Shown here piece by piece: positions 1 to 10,355 of a stretch of DNA of 24,063 nt. The notes beneath the pieces are model-generated. The model did no database searches. It was not told where the DNA came from and saw only the letters and a program-made list of their open reading frames with translations. The position numbers and the translations under genes were made by a program. The DNA lies in IMG/VR virus record IMGVR_UViG_3300021185_002040, positions 1 through 24,063 of that record. The stretch is one strand, 5' to 3'. Every line of letters starts with the position of its first letter. Position 1 is the stretch's first letter. The stretch comes from a virus.

Positions 1-1
1 T

Positions 2-1669
2 ATTGCTCAAACAAATAGAAATAAAGCAGTTAAGTTTCAACAAGCACAAGTTTTAAGAGATGGTATTGTTTCAGGACATTTTTCTGACGATATGGTTACT
101 CAAGTTGAGGGAGCATTGGACAGAATGGCTAAATTAAATCCAAACGGAAAGAACTATTCTAAAGTTTTAAATGAGGCTAACGCTGAGTTGGGGATGACCG
201 TACAAAAACAAGCACAGGTTACTGATTTATTAAAAAGAACTAGTGATGCGTTTGAAGGAGATGAAGATAAAAAATACTATTCTAAGGATGCATTCTTTGC
301 TTTATTAGAGGATAACACTTCTTTAGATTTAGATTCTAATGCAATGAAAAATGCCTACAAAGGTTATTTAAAGTCTACAGACAATATAAATGAAGATGTT
401 GTAAGAGAAGATTTTATTGACTTACTAGGTAAGTATAAGTTTGGTTATGGAGGTAAAACAGAGGAAGGAGAAATCGGTGGTGTTAAAACCATGATAAATA
501 GTAGTTCTCAAGGTGAAAGAACTCAGATGTACAAACTGGAAAGTGGTGTATCTGTGCCGGTATATACTGACTCATCTTTAGTACCAGAAGATTTAGTAGA
601 AAAATGGGGAACATCTAGTAAGGCTCACATTGCTATGATGGACAACTATGTAGATAAAAAACTTGCAGGTAAATCATATACAGGTGAAGAGTTAAAAGCA
701 CAAGAATTAGCATTAAAGAAGGAGTTTGTTTTAGAACAGATGAAACAAGTAATTCCTGACTACGCAAGTATATCACAAAAAAGAGAAAGTGCATTACCAG
801 GACAAACTGATGGTTCTAGCAATAAACCAAATCCTTCATCATTAGTGGCAACACAAATTAGTAGAGCATTACTAGGTGATCAATCTATTATTGGAAACAC
901 ATCCAGAAGTTATATGATGTTCGAGAATACTAAATTAGAAGGCTTTGATGTAACTAGTCAGTTCAAAGATATTAAACTTATTCCAGGTATTGGAAAATCA
1001 CCAGGTAGACCTGCTACTAAAATATTTAGACCACTAAACGAAGATGCACTATACATAGATACAGGTCGTGGAGTTGTTAGATATGACGAGAGTCAATTTA
1101 ATGACTTAATGATTATGGCTTCAAGTGCAGGTAATGGGTTTGACATGACTGATGCTAATAGTCTACCTGAATACAATAATATATCGAAATCATTTAATAT
1201 CAGACAAACGGTTACAGACGGTACAACAACTAAGAATATTTCTGAGTTAACATCTGCTGAAGCACAGTCTGGAAAATGGTCACCTGCAAATCAATCACTA
1301 GTAGGTACTAAGTATCAAAAGTATCAAATGACTGATGAGAATAAAAGTAATGAAAGAAGTCAACAAAAAATAGCAGGTTCAGCGTTGTCTCAAATAGAAG
1401 GATTTTCTATTGAACAAATGAATAATAATAATCAGAATTATGATAATGTAACTGAAATGGGAAAGGCATTAAATACATCATGGTCTGGACAAGTAGTACC
1501 TGGTATTAGTATGACAAAAACAATAAAATCTATAAAAACAGGTGTAAATGCAGTAGGATCATTAGGCTTCGGAGCAGGGCGAGATAAATTTGTTGTAAGA
1601 TTTAATGACGGATCTGATAAAACAATTGATCAAGATGAGATGAGATCACTAGTATTGGGACAGTTTTAA
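2..1669 (+). CDS. Large phage virion-type protein, 3' part (5' end outside window)
   Basis: The reading frame is open from base 2, so the ATG at 92 is probably internal; about 555 C-terminal residues are visible. No enzyme motif was recognised. The protein is hydrophilic, rich in Asn, Ser, Lys and Gln, with no membrane segment. The C-terminus has a compact beta-type ending (DKFVVRFNDG, then an acidic helix) that looks like a small folded domain. It sits directly upstream of the giant polyvalent gene with a 17-bp gap and ahead of the lysis genes, so it belongs to the late operon. By position I infer an internal virion or ejection protein. A tail or minor structural protein is equally possible, and the function is not shown by sequence. 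Confidence 0.8.
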   Translation: MAQTNRNKAVKFQQAQVLRDGIVSGHFSDDMVTQVEGALDRMAKLNPNGKNYSKVLNEANAELGMTVQKQAQVTDLLKRTSDAFEGDEDKKYYSKDAFFALLEDNTSLDLDSNAMKNAYKGYLKSTDNINEDVVREDFIDLLGKYKFGYGGKTEEGEIGGVKTMINSSSQGERTQMYKLESGVSVPVYTDSSLVPEDLVEKWGTSSKAHIAMMDNYVDKKLAGKSYTGEELKAQELALKKEFVLEQMKQVIPDYASISQKRESALPGQTDGSSNKPNPSSLVATQISRALLGDQSIIGNTSRSYMMFENTKLEGFDVTSQFKDIKLIPGIGKSPGRPATKIFRPLNEDALYIDTGRGVVRYDESQFNDLMIMASSAGNGFDMTDANSLPEYNNISKSFNIRQTVTDGTTTKNISELTSAEAQSGKWSPANQSLVGTKYQKYQMTDENKSNERSQQKIAGSALSQIEGFSIEQMNNNNQNYDNVTEMGKALNTSWSGQVVPGISMTKTIKSIKTGVNAVGSLGFGAGRDKFVVRFNDGSDKTIDQDEMRSLVLGQF

Positions 1670-1686
1670 TACAACAAAAAAACATA

Positions 1687-4600
1687 ATGGAAGATAAAGA
1701 GTTACTTGCAGCCTGGGAAAAAATAGGGCAAATATATGGACCTCAAAAAAGAACTTTTGATGAGTTTAAGTTTCAAATGCAGTCTAATGACTATAGAAAA
1801 GAAACTTTTAAAAAGTTAGGTAGTAATGCAAAAGTTGTTTTAGGGTATGATAACTATGATCAGTTTAACGCTGACAAGTTTTTACCTACTCCAACACTAA
1901 GTATAAATAATATTCCTGAAAGTGCAGATAACTTACCTAGATTTAATGCTTCATCTTCTACTTTTGTAGATCAAACAACAGATATTGCAAGAAAATCGAG
2001 CAATCCAAAACTATCTGGAGGTACTGGACCTGGAGGAAATTCAAGAAGAGTAAGTCCTAGAACCCAAGCAATAATAGACTCTAACAAGTCTAAAAAAGAA
2101 GAAGCAAAAAAACAAGCGTCATTAGATAGAGCAAAAGTTGCAGCAGCAACTACTTCAGACTTAGTAACTCAAAAGGCAGACTTCTATGATGTTTTAAAAA
2201 ACTACTCAAGTGTATCTGGAAATGAATTGTTTGCTAGTCAATTAGATTATAATAATGATAAATTAACTGGTGTTGCTAAAGGAGACTTTGAACAGAAAGC
2301 AATTAATTTTCTTTCAGAGGATATGTTTTCTGTTGTAGAAGATACTGAAAATAGTCAAGTTTGGAAAGACTATGGAGAAGAGTATGGATTTTTAATAAAC
2401 CAACTTAATTCACAAGGAAAAGAAATAAAAATACTACAAGATCAACTTGGTACAGAAACTGATCCAACAAGGAAACAAGACCTTATAGATGAAATAAATG
2501 ATATAATGTCTGAGGGTGCTGATTATAAGTCTAATAAACCTACAAAAACAGGTGTATCAAACAAAATATACAAGTACGGTTCATATGAAGATATGCAAGA
2601 AAGGTTCTCTAAACTAAACAGTTTACCTGAATTTAAGAATTATCAAAGAGCAATAAATATATTAGGTCATGTTAGTGATGTAAGTAAAAATTTTGATACT
2701 AGAAACCCTGAGTGGGTTGAGAATCAAAAAAACCTAAAAGGTGCTCAAGCATATGTGGATATGAAGGATAAGTATGACCTTCCAGACGCAGAAATTCCTG
2801 GGCAAATGCCACAGCCAAAATGGTTTAAAAACAACATATCAAAACCAATAATATCATCACTTGCTAAAGGAGTAAATGATATACTATCTCTTCCTAGAAC
2901 TCTTTCATTTAATGACGAATATGGATGGACAGATTCATTAGCAGAAGCATCAGAGAGAATATTTAGTAAGGAAAAAAATCCAAACATGGTTGCTCAACTT
3001 GGACAATCAAGTAATAAGGATAGAGGTTTGTCTGAAAGAGTTGCGATGGTTGATGACTATCAATTAGTTGTTGATGATAACATAGGTGCTGAATTTAGAT
3101 CAGCAAAAACAGTAAGAGATAAAGATGGGTATTTAGTACAAGACAATGAAATAGTAAAACAAGTAATTGAGAAGTACGAAGCAAACCCTGAAGAATATAA
3201 ATCTGAACAACAATACAATCTAGAAGGAGCGTTGCCAAAATTTGTTGGAGTTATGGCTGATTTAGGTGTATTAATGTTTGGAACAAAAGGTTTAGGTACT
3301 GGAGTTAAAGCAACAGGAGCACTAGCAAAAGGATCAGGATTAACAAGAGCGGGTAACTACTTAAGTAAATCTACTGTAGCAAACAGAATTGGATTAACTG
3401 GTGCTGTAACTGGACAGACTCACAACCAACTTTATGGGGAGGCAATAAGACAAGGTATGACACCTACTGAAGCCTCTGCTTTTGCAGTTACTGGATCTCT
3501 TGCTGTTGCAGCAGTGGCTCAGATAAATCCACAGTTCTATTTGATCGGTGAAAAGAAAGCAGCCTCAAAATTAACAGAAAGGTATATTGCGTATTTAGCA
3601 CAAGGAGGTAAAGAATCTAAAAGCACAGCATTTAAGTATGCTATGAAAGAAGTATTTGGTGCAGGTAAAAGAGAAATGCTTGAAGAATTAGCAGAAATAC
3701 CTGCTCTTAATGCAGTTCGTGGTGGATTTAACCAGGTAATGTCACCAGAAAAATCATTTGAAATTGAATGGTCTAGGGGAGAAATAGAAGAGTCAGCAAT
3801 ATTTGGTCTTGCAGCAGGAACTGCAACAGGTCCAATGAATATTACATCTCAGTCATCTTTACAGCAACAAGCAACATACGCTTCGTATAAAGCAAAAGAA
3901 AAATTCTTTGAAAGATTAGACAACTTAGTAGGTAAACAATACATAGATCCTGAAAGCGGCAACACGTATTATTATACAAAAGAACAAGCCGAATCAAAAA
4001 AAGCAGAGTTTTCAAATTTGTTTACGCAATTAGATGCGGCTAAACTATCTACAAATAAATTAAGTGAAGAGTCAGAATCTAAATTACTTAGTTTGTTTCA
4101 GAGTTCTAATAATATAAAAAGACTAATGGACAATGCAGAAGGAAACCCTGCGTTGATGAAAGTATTAGATGCACAGTATGCCCTTACTAATGACGCTATT
4201 GCTGAAGAATTAGAAAACAACAAAAAACAACCTAAAGTAGAACCTAAAAAAGATGAAAATATTTCAACACCTACAGAATTAACAGAGGATGTTGAATCAG
4301 AGATGGATTCTATTTTAGATAACGATTCTGAATTGGAATTAAATGGAACAGTAAAACCAGATCCAAAAGTAGAAGAAAAAACAACAGAATCAGAACCGGA
4401 GGTTGTAAATAATGAAGTGGTTGAAGAAGGACAAAAACAACAAGCCATTAGTATTGAACCAAAAGTTGAGGGTGACCAAAACACTAAGTCTGATTATAAT
4501 GAAAATATAGTTCCAGGTCATTTTACTATGCTCTATGATGATGCATTTGGACTAAAAGTAAAAGGACCTTCGGATAAAAATGGTAACAAGGATTTAGACA

Positions 4601-7600
4601 AGGCAGTTAACAAAGCCATGAGAGAATCTAAAACTTATCAAGAGGCTTTAGGAAAATTAAAAAAACTTAACCCAAAAGGGGAGATTAAGCAAGATTCTAA
4701 ACCAAAACCTTTATTCACTAAAGACGAAGTAACTACTGCTAAAGCAACAGGTGATTATTTGACACCATTAGTAAAAAGATTAAAAGAAAACTTTCCTGGT
4801 GTTGAAGTAGTTGTAGATTCAAAAGCGGTAGAAGATTTAGCCTTGTCTCAAGGAGTATCACCAGAAGGAGCCAAAACTGCAAGAGGTGTTTTTGATGCTA
4901 CAAATAACAGGGTATTAATAAATCCTAAAACAGCAAACAAGGATACACCTATCCATGAGTTTGGTCATGTATGGACAAGATTAGCAAAGGAAGAGAGAAA
5001 GGAATTGTGGGACAAAGGTATGTCTCTTATTGGTGATAGTGATATAGTTAAAAACTTAAGGAATCAAATAGCACAAAACCCTGACTTACAAAAAGTATAT
5101 ACAGAGGACAAGATATTAGATGAAGCATTAGCAATTGCTATTGGTCAACGTGGGGCTAAGATATTTGAAAGTCAAGAAGACCAAGGTATTTGGGATAATT
5201 GGATAAAAGAGTTTTTTGATTTTATTAAAAACAAATTCAATGTAAAAAGTGAAGGTGATATAGAAAACCTAACTTTAAGAGAATTTATAGAACTTGCTAG
5301 TACAGAGATACTAACTGGAGAAAAAATTGTATCAACAGAATCAAAATCTGAGCCTGAAGTTAAGGTAGATGACAACGGACAAACATTATTGTTCCAAGCA
5401 AACTTTTTAGATCCACAAACAGGACTTCTGTATTCATATGACAAGAATGGGAAAAAGTTTAAATTATTAGAAGCCTTTGGAGATATCACAAGAGACAAAG
5501 AACTTGAATATTTTGCAGACAAGCATATGGTTTTGCATACTCCAGATTTTGCGTTCTCTGGTCAAATAAGTGCTAAAAATGGTGAAATAATTGTAGAGGG
5601 AAAGGGTGGTATGTACTATCCTATAAAGTTTCATGAAAAAGGTTTTTTCTGGGCTTCAACGGAATCAGGTGCTGACTCACTAGTAAAAACACTAAATGAA
5701 TCTCTAAAAAAGAATCCAGACGGTAAAATATATATGGGATTGGTAACTGCACAAGCAAGCAAACTTCTTTCCTCTACTACAGCATCTAACGCTGTTGTTG
5801 ATATATTTACAACTAAAACTTTTATAGATGGTTTAGGTTTAAAAAAATCACAAGTAAATAGAGCATTGGTAAATGCTGCAAATGATACTACATCTAAAAA
5901 GACTAAGAAAAAAGATAAAGAAGGAAACCCTATAAAAGTAAAAGGTAAGTTTGTGATGATTGATAAAATCACAGGACTTAGAGCAAATACAAAAAACAGA
6001 TCATCAGTTGAGGATAATTTAAAGTTAATTAGAACTAAACTAGCAAACGATAAATCCTCTTTTGAAGATAGAAAATTCTTTGTTCAGTCTTTTTTAGATA
6101 GGCTTGCACAAAATGTAAATCCTAAAGCCTTAGATGCTAAAGGTAAGATGAAGTTTATTAAGTCTGATAAAACAACTAAAACCAATGCACAGGTATTTAA
6201 ATTCTTTAAAGATACAATTGGTTATGATCAAATGACAGGTACAGGTGGAAGAATTTCTAAAGCCAATTTAACTGCTGCTGTATCATACATGTTAGGTGAG
6301 CCATTACTTAGAGAAGAAGCAGAAACTAATAAGATTTATGCTGTAGTAGAGATTGACACTAAATTAAGTACATTTAAATCAGATGCACATGAGTCGTACC
6401 CTAAAGCAATAGGAGTTGATCCTAAAAAAACTAATTCAAGAACTAAATTACATATATTAAAAGACAGAAAAGACTGGAGGGATCATATCGCTGATCCAGA
6501 AACTGATACAAATATTGAATTAGGAAGACCAAGGAAAAAAGATGGTAAGGCAAGATCTTACATTCAAATACTACCTACAACTGTAGGATTAACGTATGCA
6601 CCTGTAAGAATATTAAATAAATCAGAAAACCCTGGAATGTCATTCCAATTAGATGGAATAGTGTCAGAGGCTGACGTAGTAAACGAGTCTGATCTTGCAT
6701 TATTCTCATTACCAACTACTAATAAAATAACTCAAGAGCAAGTTGATGAAGCATTAAGTACTGATAAGACATCACAAAGAATACTTGCTAAAGGAATAAA
6801 TCCAAAGACAGGAGATAATGTTGGTGTTAGATTAAACTTAAATGTATTTAAGAACACTAAAGTCCCTGTACAAACTGTACACAAGGGATCTAACACAGAT
6901 AACTATAAAAAAGTAAACGGTGTAGTTGGAAACTTCAGAGGAGAGGCTTTAACTTACAAGGCTGCTGTAACTATTAAAGACGCACATTTTAACACGCATC
7001 AAAAATCTGTTTACGAGGTAAAGAATAAAATAAAAAACAAATTTCCACTTGCCTCTGTAGATGGTAAATATCAAGAAGTACCGTTAGATAAGCAAAATTA
7101 CAGTGGAGTTGAGATAGGTTTTAATCCTATGAAAAACAGTCTGTTTGTTGACTCTGATGGTAAGCCAGTAAAAAGAGCAGATGAGGTTACTATTGTAGGA
7201 ACTAAGGTTTATGCAAGAGGAAATGTAGAATATTTTACAGAGGAAAATAAACCTAAAGAATATTCACCGTCCTTTCAACTAGATGGAGACACAAATAAAA
7301 AACAGGTATATGATGCTATAACAAAATTTAAAGAACTTGGTAAATTTACTGAAGCACAGATTGTACAATATTTTAACAAAAGATTTCCTGATATTTCTGT
7401 AAAAGAATTAGGTGAAATGTATATAGGAAAAGTTCCAGAAGATTCTCCTAGATCCGAAAAAAGAAAATATACAAATAGACTTGAACAAGTATTAAGTGAA
7501 GAAACATTTGATCAGATTTCAGACGAAGCAAAAACTTATATCCCAAAGAGAAATAATATAACTGAGGCTGAAGCGGACTTTATGTTTGAGAACTTAGGGT

Positions 7601-9933
7601 TAGAGGATTCAGTAGTTATAATAAAGTCTAATCCTGATTGGCTACTTCCAGAGGTTAGAATTGCTTTAACTAATAAAGTTATAACAGCGTTAGAATCAGA
7701 AATTCAAAAACTGAGGACAGAAGGCAAAGATTCCGAGGCTAACTTGATTTCAGCATCTATAAATAATATTGTAGAACAGATTTCTAAAGAGGGAACTAAA
7801 GCAGGTCGATTTATTCAAGCGTTTAGTTTATTAAAAGCGTTAAGTGCAGATAGAACAGTTTCCTTAGTAAATAAAAAGTTAAAAGAAGCGGGAAAACAAC
7901 CATTAACAAAAGAAGAGGAAACTGAATTAAAAAGACTTAAAAATAATTCTGAAGATGCAGCAGAAGGTTTACCAAAGTCTGAGGCAATGGCTCTTGAGTA
8001 TAAATACATTCAGAACCTACTAGGGTCTAATTTTAAGGATGTGTTTGTGGCATATTTTTATGCAAGTATATTATCAGGTGTACCAACTCAGATAAAAAAC
8101 ATATTTGCAAATGTAATGTCTATCAGTAATGAGTTGTTTGTTACATCATTAAGAGAAGCAATAAAAGGAAACCCTGCTGCGATTTTTCAAGCACCATTAG
8201 GTATGATAAAGGGGCTTAGTAAAGGATGGTTAAATGCAAAACATATTTTAGAAACAGGAGTAAAATCAGATAAGTCAAATAAGTTTGATAACCCAACTTT
8301 GCTAGAGTGGTGGAGGTTTAATACTAACAATACTGTTATAGGTAAACTTTTACCTAAAAAAGTAACAGACTCAGCCGACTGGCTTTTAAATTCTAAATTT
8401 CTTCCTTGGTCACCCAACTTTTTAAAATATGTTCAAAGAGCAATGGTTGCAGGAGATCAATTGTTTTTTCATTCTGCAAAAGAGATGCAAGCAAGAGCAC
8501 TTGCTTATAGAATAAAGAAAGGAAAGAATGTGACACCAGAAGACATAAAAAGAGCAGAAACAATTATAAACCCTTCAAAAGAATCTTTAGAAAAAGCCAA
8601 AGCAGAAGCAAGAGCAGAAAAATATAAAGACGGAACGACCCAGTTTAAGATTCGTGTTCATGAATTAATGGAGGCTAATAGAGATATGACAGTACAGGGT
8701 CAATCAGAGGATTTTGCCGCAAAGACAACATTTAATTACGAACCAGAAGGTGGGTTAAGTTACTTATATAATTTTATAGTGCAATCAAGACAGATGGATT
8801 ATGTAGGTCCTGTAATGACAACGTTTATACCATTCGCTAGAGTATTAACAAATGTGTTTAACAGGTTTTTACACTATACACCTATTGGAGCATTTACCGC
8901 AGCCAGAGGCAAAGTAAGAATGGCAAGTGGTAAAACAAGAATTCTATCCTCAGAAGAAAAAGCCGATTTATATATAAAGGCTTCTATGGGTTTTTCCACT
9001 TTGATGGGATTAGTTGGATATCTTATGACTCATGCAGATGACGAAGATTCAGTTCTTAAAATATCAGCATCCGGTCCAAGAGACTTTAATAAAAAATATG
9101 AGTTAAAAAAAGCAGGATGGAAACCTTTTACAGTGACCATAGGAGACGCAAGTTTTTCATATCAAGATCACCCGCTATATTTTATTCTTGCAGCCGCAGG
9201 AACCCTTTATGAAAGTGATAAATATGGTAACTCAATAGATGGAGAAGGTAATGCAGATTTATTCTCTTATGTAGCATTAACGACTGCAATGAGTATGTTG
9301 CAACAATCATGGCTACAAGGACTATCTGATCTTGGTAGAATTTTAAATTCAGATGATCCCGCAAAAGCAATTGCAAACAAAACTGTTGGAGTTTTAAATG
9401 CTGTTGCAATGCCTAATTTTCACAAACAACTAGTGAGAGGTTATATGGAAATCATGGATGACCCTATAAAAGCAAGGAGAAATGGAACTCTTACAGGTGC
9501 AATGGATCAGTTATACAGAGATATTCCTATAGCAAATTCTGGTCTTTACGATATGGTAGATAATTATGGGGACCCAATAATACCAGAACAAGGCAGAAAA
9601 CTAATTCCAATAGACTTAACGTGGGGTGAAAAAGGTGATCCATTAGCAAAACACCTTGTAGGTGAAGGGGTGTATGTAGGTAAAGCATCTAATAGAAAAA
9701 TTGAAGATTATGATATAAATGATGAAAGATATTTAAATGACGATGAATATCAAGTTTATAAAATGGAATCTGCTAAAGCAGTGGGTAAAATATTAAGAGA
9801 AAACTCAAGTTATCTAAAAGGTCTTAAAGGAGAAGAATTAGGTTTGGCTGTTAGAGATTTAAAGAAAGAGGCAAGAGATAATACACTTTATGATTTGTTT
9901 TATTATGATGGTTACAAAAAAATAAAAAAATGA
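1687..9933 (+). CDS. Giant phage polyvalent protein with HExxH metallopeptidase module and membrane-associating C-terminal region
   Basis: This 2,748-aa single frame has clear modules. Residues about 20-66 hold a motif of the type seen in Bacteroidota phage virion proteins (FDEFKFQMQSNDYR, then GYDNYDQF). Residues about 518-625 are Gly/Ala-rich and hydrophobic. Residues about 838-940 are an acidic low-complexity linker. HEFGH at 1090-1094, with E1146 (LDEALA) as possible third ligand, suggests a zinc metallopeptidase. Short motifs LLFQA (about 1236), MSFQLDG (1651-1657) and PSFQLDG (1861-1867) separate large blocks. Residues about 2120-2150 and 2370-2560 are hydrophobic and resemble polyvalent-protein-associated C-terminal domains. 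Such proteins are thought to be packaged and injected to counter host defences or aid early takeover; that role here is inference. It lies between a virion-type gene and the amidase, which starts inside its stop codon (ATGA). Confidence 0.85.
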   Translation: MEDKELLAAWEKIGQIYGPQKRTFDEFKFQMQSNDYRKETFKKLGSNAKVVLGYDNYDQFNADKFLPTPTLSINNIPESADNLPRFNASSSTFVDQTTDIARKSSNPKLSGGTGPGGNSRRVSPRTQAIIDSNKSKKEEAKKQASLDRAKVAAATTSDLVTQKADFYDVLKNYSSVSGNELFASQLDYNNDKLTGVAKGDFEQKAINFLSEDMFSVVEDTENSQVWKDYGEEYGFLINQLNSQGKEIKILQDQLGTETDPTRKQDLIDEINDIMSEGADYKSNKPTKTGVSNKIYKYGSYEDMQERFSKLNSLPEFKNYQRAINILGHVSDVSKNFDTRNPEWVENQKNLKGAQAYVDMKDKYDLPDAEIPGQMPQPKWFKNNISKPIISSLAKGVNDILSLPRTLSFNDEYGWTDSLAEASERIFSKEKNPNMVAQLGQSSNKDRGLSERVAMVDDYQLVVDDNIGAEFRSAKTVRDKDGYLVQDNEIVKQVIEKYEANPEEYKSEQQYNLEGALPKFVGVMADLGVLMFGTKGLGTGVKATGALAKGSGLTRAGNYLSKSTVANRIGLTGAVTGQTHNQLYGEAIRQGMTPTEASAFAVTGSLAVAAVAQINPQFYLIGEKKAASKLTERYIAYLAQGGKESKSTAFKYAMKEVFGAGKREMLEELAEIPALNAVRGGFNQVMSPEKSFEIEWSRGEIEESAIFGLAAGTATGPMNITSQSSLQQQATYASYKAKEKFFERLDNLVGKQYIDPESGNTYYYTKEQAESKKAEFSNLFTQLDAAKLSTNKLSEESESKLLSLFQSSNNIKRLMDNAEGNPALMKVLDAQYALTNDAIAEELENNKKQPKVEPKKDENISTPTELTEDVESEMDSILDNDSELELNGTVKPDPKVEEKTTESEPEVVNNEVVEEGQKQQAISIEPKVEGDQNTKSDYNENIVPGHFTMLYDDAFGLKVKGPSDKNGNKDLDKAVNKAMRESKTYQEALGKLKKLNPKGEIKQDSKPKPLFTKDEVTTAKATGDYLTPLVKRLKENFPGVEVVVDSKAVEDLALSQGVSPEGAKTARGVFDATNNRVLINPKTANKDTPIHEFGHVWTRLAKEERKELWDKGMSLIGDSDIVKNLRNQIAQNPDLQKVYTEDKILDEALAIAIGQRGAKIFESQEDQGIWDNWIKEFFDFIKNKFNVKSEGDIENLTLREFIELASTEILTGEKIVSTESKSEPEVKVDDNGQTLLFQANFLDPQTGLLYSYDKNGKKFKLLEAFGDITRDKELEYFADKHMVLHTPDFAFSGQISAKNGEIIVEGKGGMYYPIKFHEKGFFWASTESGADSLVKTLNESLKKNPDGKIYMGLVTAQASKLLSSTTASNAVVDIFTTKTFIDGLGLKKSQVNRALVNAANDTTSKKTKKKDKEGNPIKVKGKFVMIDKITGLRANTKNRSSVEDNLKLIRTKLANDKSSFEDRKFFVQSFLDRLAQNVNPKALDAKGKMKFIKSDKTTKTNAQVFKFFKDTIGYDQMTGTGGRISKANLTAAVSYMLGEPLLREEAETNKIYAVVEIDTKLSTFKSDAHESYPKAIGVDPKKTNSRTKLHILKDRKDWRDHIADPETDTNIELGRPRKKDGKARSYIQILPTTVGLTYAPVRILNKSENPGMSFQLDGIVSEADVVNESDLALFSLPTTNKITQEQVDEALSTDKTSQRILAKGINPKTGDNVGVRLNLNVFKNTKVPVQTVHKGSNTDNYKKVNGVVGNFRGEALTYKAAVTIKDAHFNTHQKSVYEVKNKIKNKFPLASVDGKYQEVPLDKQNYSGVEIGFNPMKNSLFVDSDGKPVKRADEVTIVGTKVYARGNVEYFTEENKPKEYSPSFQLDGDTNKKQVYDAITKFKELGKFTEAQIVQYFNKRFPDISVKELGEMYIGKVPEDSPRSEKRKYTNRLEQVLSEETFDQISDEAKTYIPKRNNITEAEADFMFENLGLEDSVVIIKSNPDWLLPEVRIALTNKVITALESEIQKLRTEGKDSEANLISASINNIVEQISKEGTKAGRFIQAFSLLKALSADRTVSLVNKKLKEAGKQPLTKEEETELKRLKNNSEDAAEGLPKSEAMALEYKYIQNLLGSNFKDVFVAYFYASILSGVPTQIKNIFANVMSISNELFVTSLREAIKGNPAAIFQAPLGMIKGLSKGWLNAKHILETGVKSDKSNKFDNPTLLEWWRFNTNNTVIGKLLPKKVTDSADWLLNSKFLPWSPNFLKYVQRAMVAGDQLFFHSAKEMQARALAYRIKKGKNVTPEDIKRAETIINPSKESLEKAKAEARAEKYKDGTTQFKIRVHELMEANRDMTVQGQSEDFAAKTTFNYEPEGGLSYLYNFIVQSRQMDYVGPVMTTFIPFARVLTNVFNRFLHYTPIGAFTAARGKVRMASGKTRILSSEEKADLYIKASMGFSTLMGLVGYLMTHADDEDSVLKISASGPRDFNKKYELKKAGWKPFTVTIGDASFSYQDHPLYFILAAAGTLYESDKYGNSIDGEGNADLFSYVALTTAMSMLQQSWLQGLSDLGRILNSDDPAKAIANKTVGVLNAVAMPNFHKQLVRGYMEIMDDPIKARRNGTLTGAMDQLYRDIPIANSGLYDMVDNYGDPIIPEQGRKLIPIDLTWGEKGDPLAKHLVGEGVYVGKASNRKIEDYDINDERYLNDDEYQVYKMESAKAVGKILRENSSYLKGLKGEELGLAVRDLKKEARDNTLYDLFYYDGYKKIKK

Positions 9934-10355
9934 GAAAAATAAATAAGATCGTAGTACACTGTACTGCTACTCCAGAGGGAAGACCGGTATCAGTAGAGGA
10001 AATTGACTCATGGCATAAACAAAGAGGATGGTCACAAATAGGCTACCACTATGTTGTACAACTTGATGGAACTATTAATCAGGGGCGACCTCTAAATATA
10101 TCAGGTGCTCATGTAAAGGGTCATAACAAGTATAGTATAGGTATAACCTATGTAGGAGGATGTGATGCAGATATGAATCCTAAAGACACCAGAACGGATG
10201 CACAAATTGACAGCCTTGAATACTTAGTTGGTTATCTTTGTGCTAGTTATCCAGGATCAGAGGTTTACGGTCACAGAGACTTTTCTACAAAAGACTGTCC
10301 TAGTTATGACGCAAAAGAAGAATACAAATCAATACAAGATAAATATGTTCGATAA
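9930..10355 (+). CDS. N-acetylmuramoyl-L-alanine amidase (T7 lysozyme type endolysin)
   Basis: This 141-aa amidase_2-family enzyme hydrolyses the bond between MurNAc and L-alanine in peptidoglycan, releasing progeny. Zinc ligands are visible: H10 (IVVHCTAT), H115 and C123 (GHRDFSTKDCP). Catalytic Y39 (GYHYV) and K121 correspond to Y46 and K128 of T7 lysozyme. Length matches T7 lysozyme, and there is no signal peptide or cell-wall domain, so it needs a holin to reach its substrate. Its ATG overlaps the stop of the giant upstream gene as ATGA, which suggests translational coupling in the late operon. T7 lysozyme also inhibits its phage RNA polymerase; no polymerase is visible here, so only the lytic role is supported. 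Confidence 0.95.
   Translation: MRKINKIVVHCTATPEGRPVSVEEIDSWHKQRGWSQIGYHYVVQLDGTINQGRPLNISGAHVKGHNKYSIGITYVGGCDADMNPKDTRTDAQIDSLEYLVGYLCASYPGSEVYGHRDFSTKDCPSYDAKEEYKSIQDKYVR

Noticed and set aside
2745-9409. Several - strand open frames of 64-128 codons inside the giant gene
   Set aside because: They are Ser/Phe/Leu-rich antisense shadows of the + strand frame, with no recognisable motif or spacing.
10228-10344. Upstream extension of the 55-aa lysis-cassette frame
   Set aside because: It lies wholly within the amidase catalytic region; the ATG at 10345 gives a normal short overlap.
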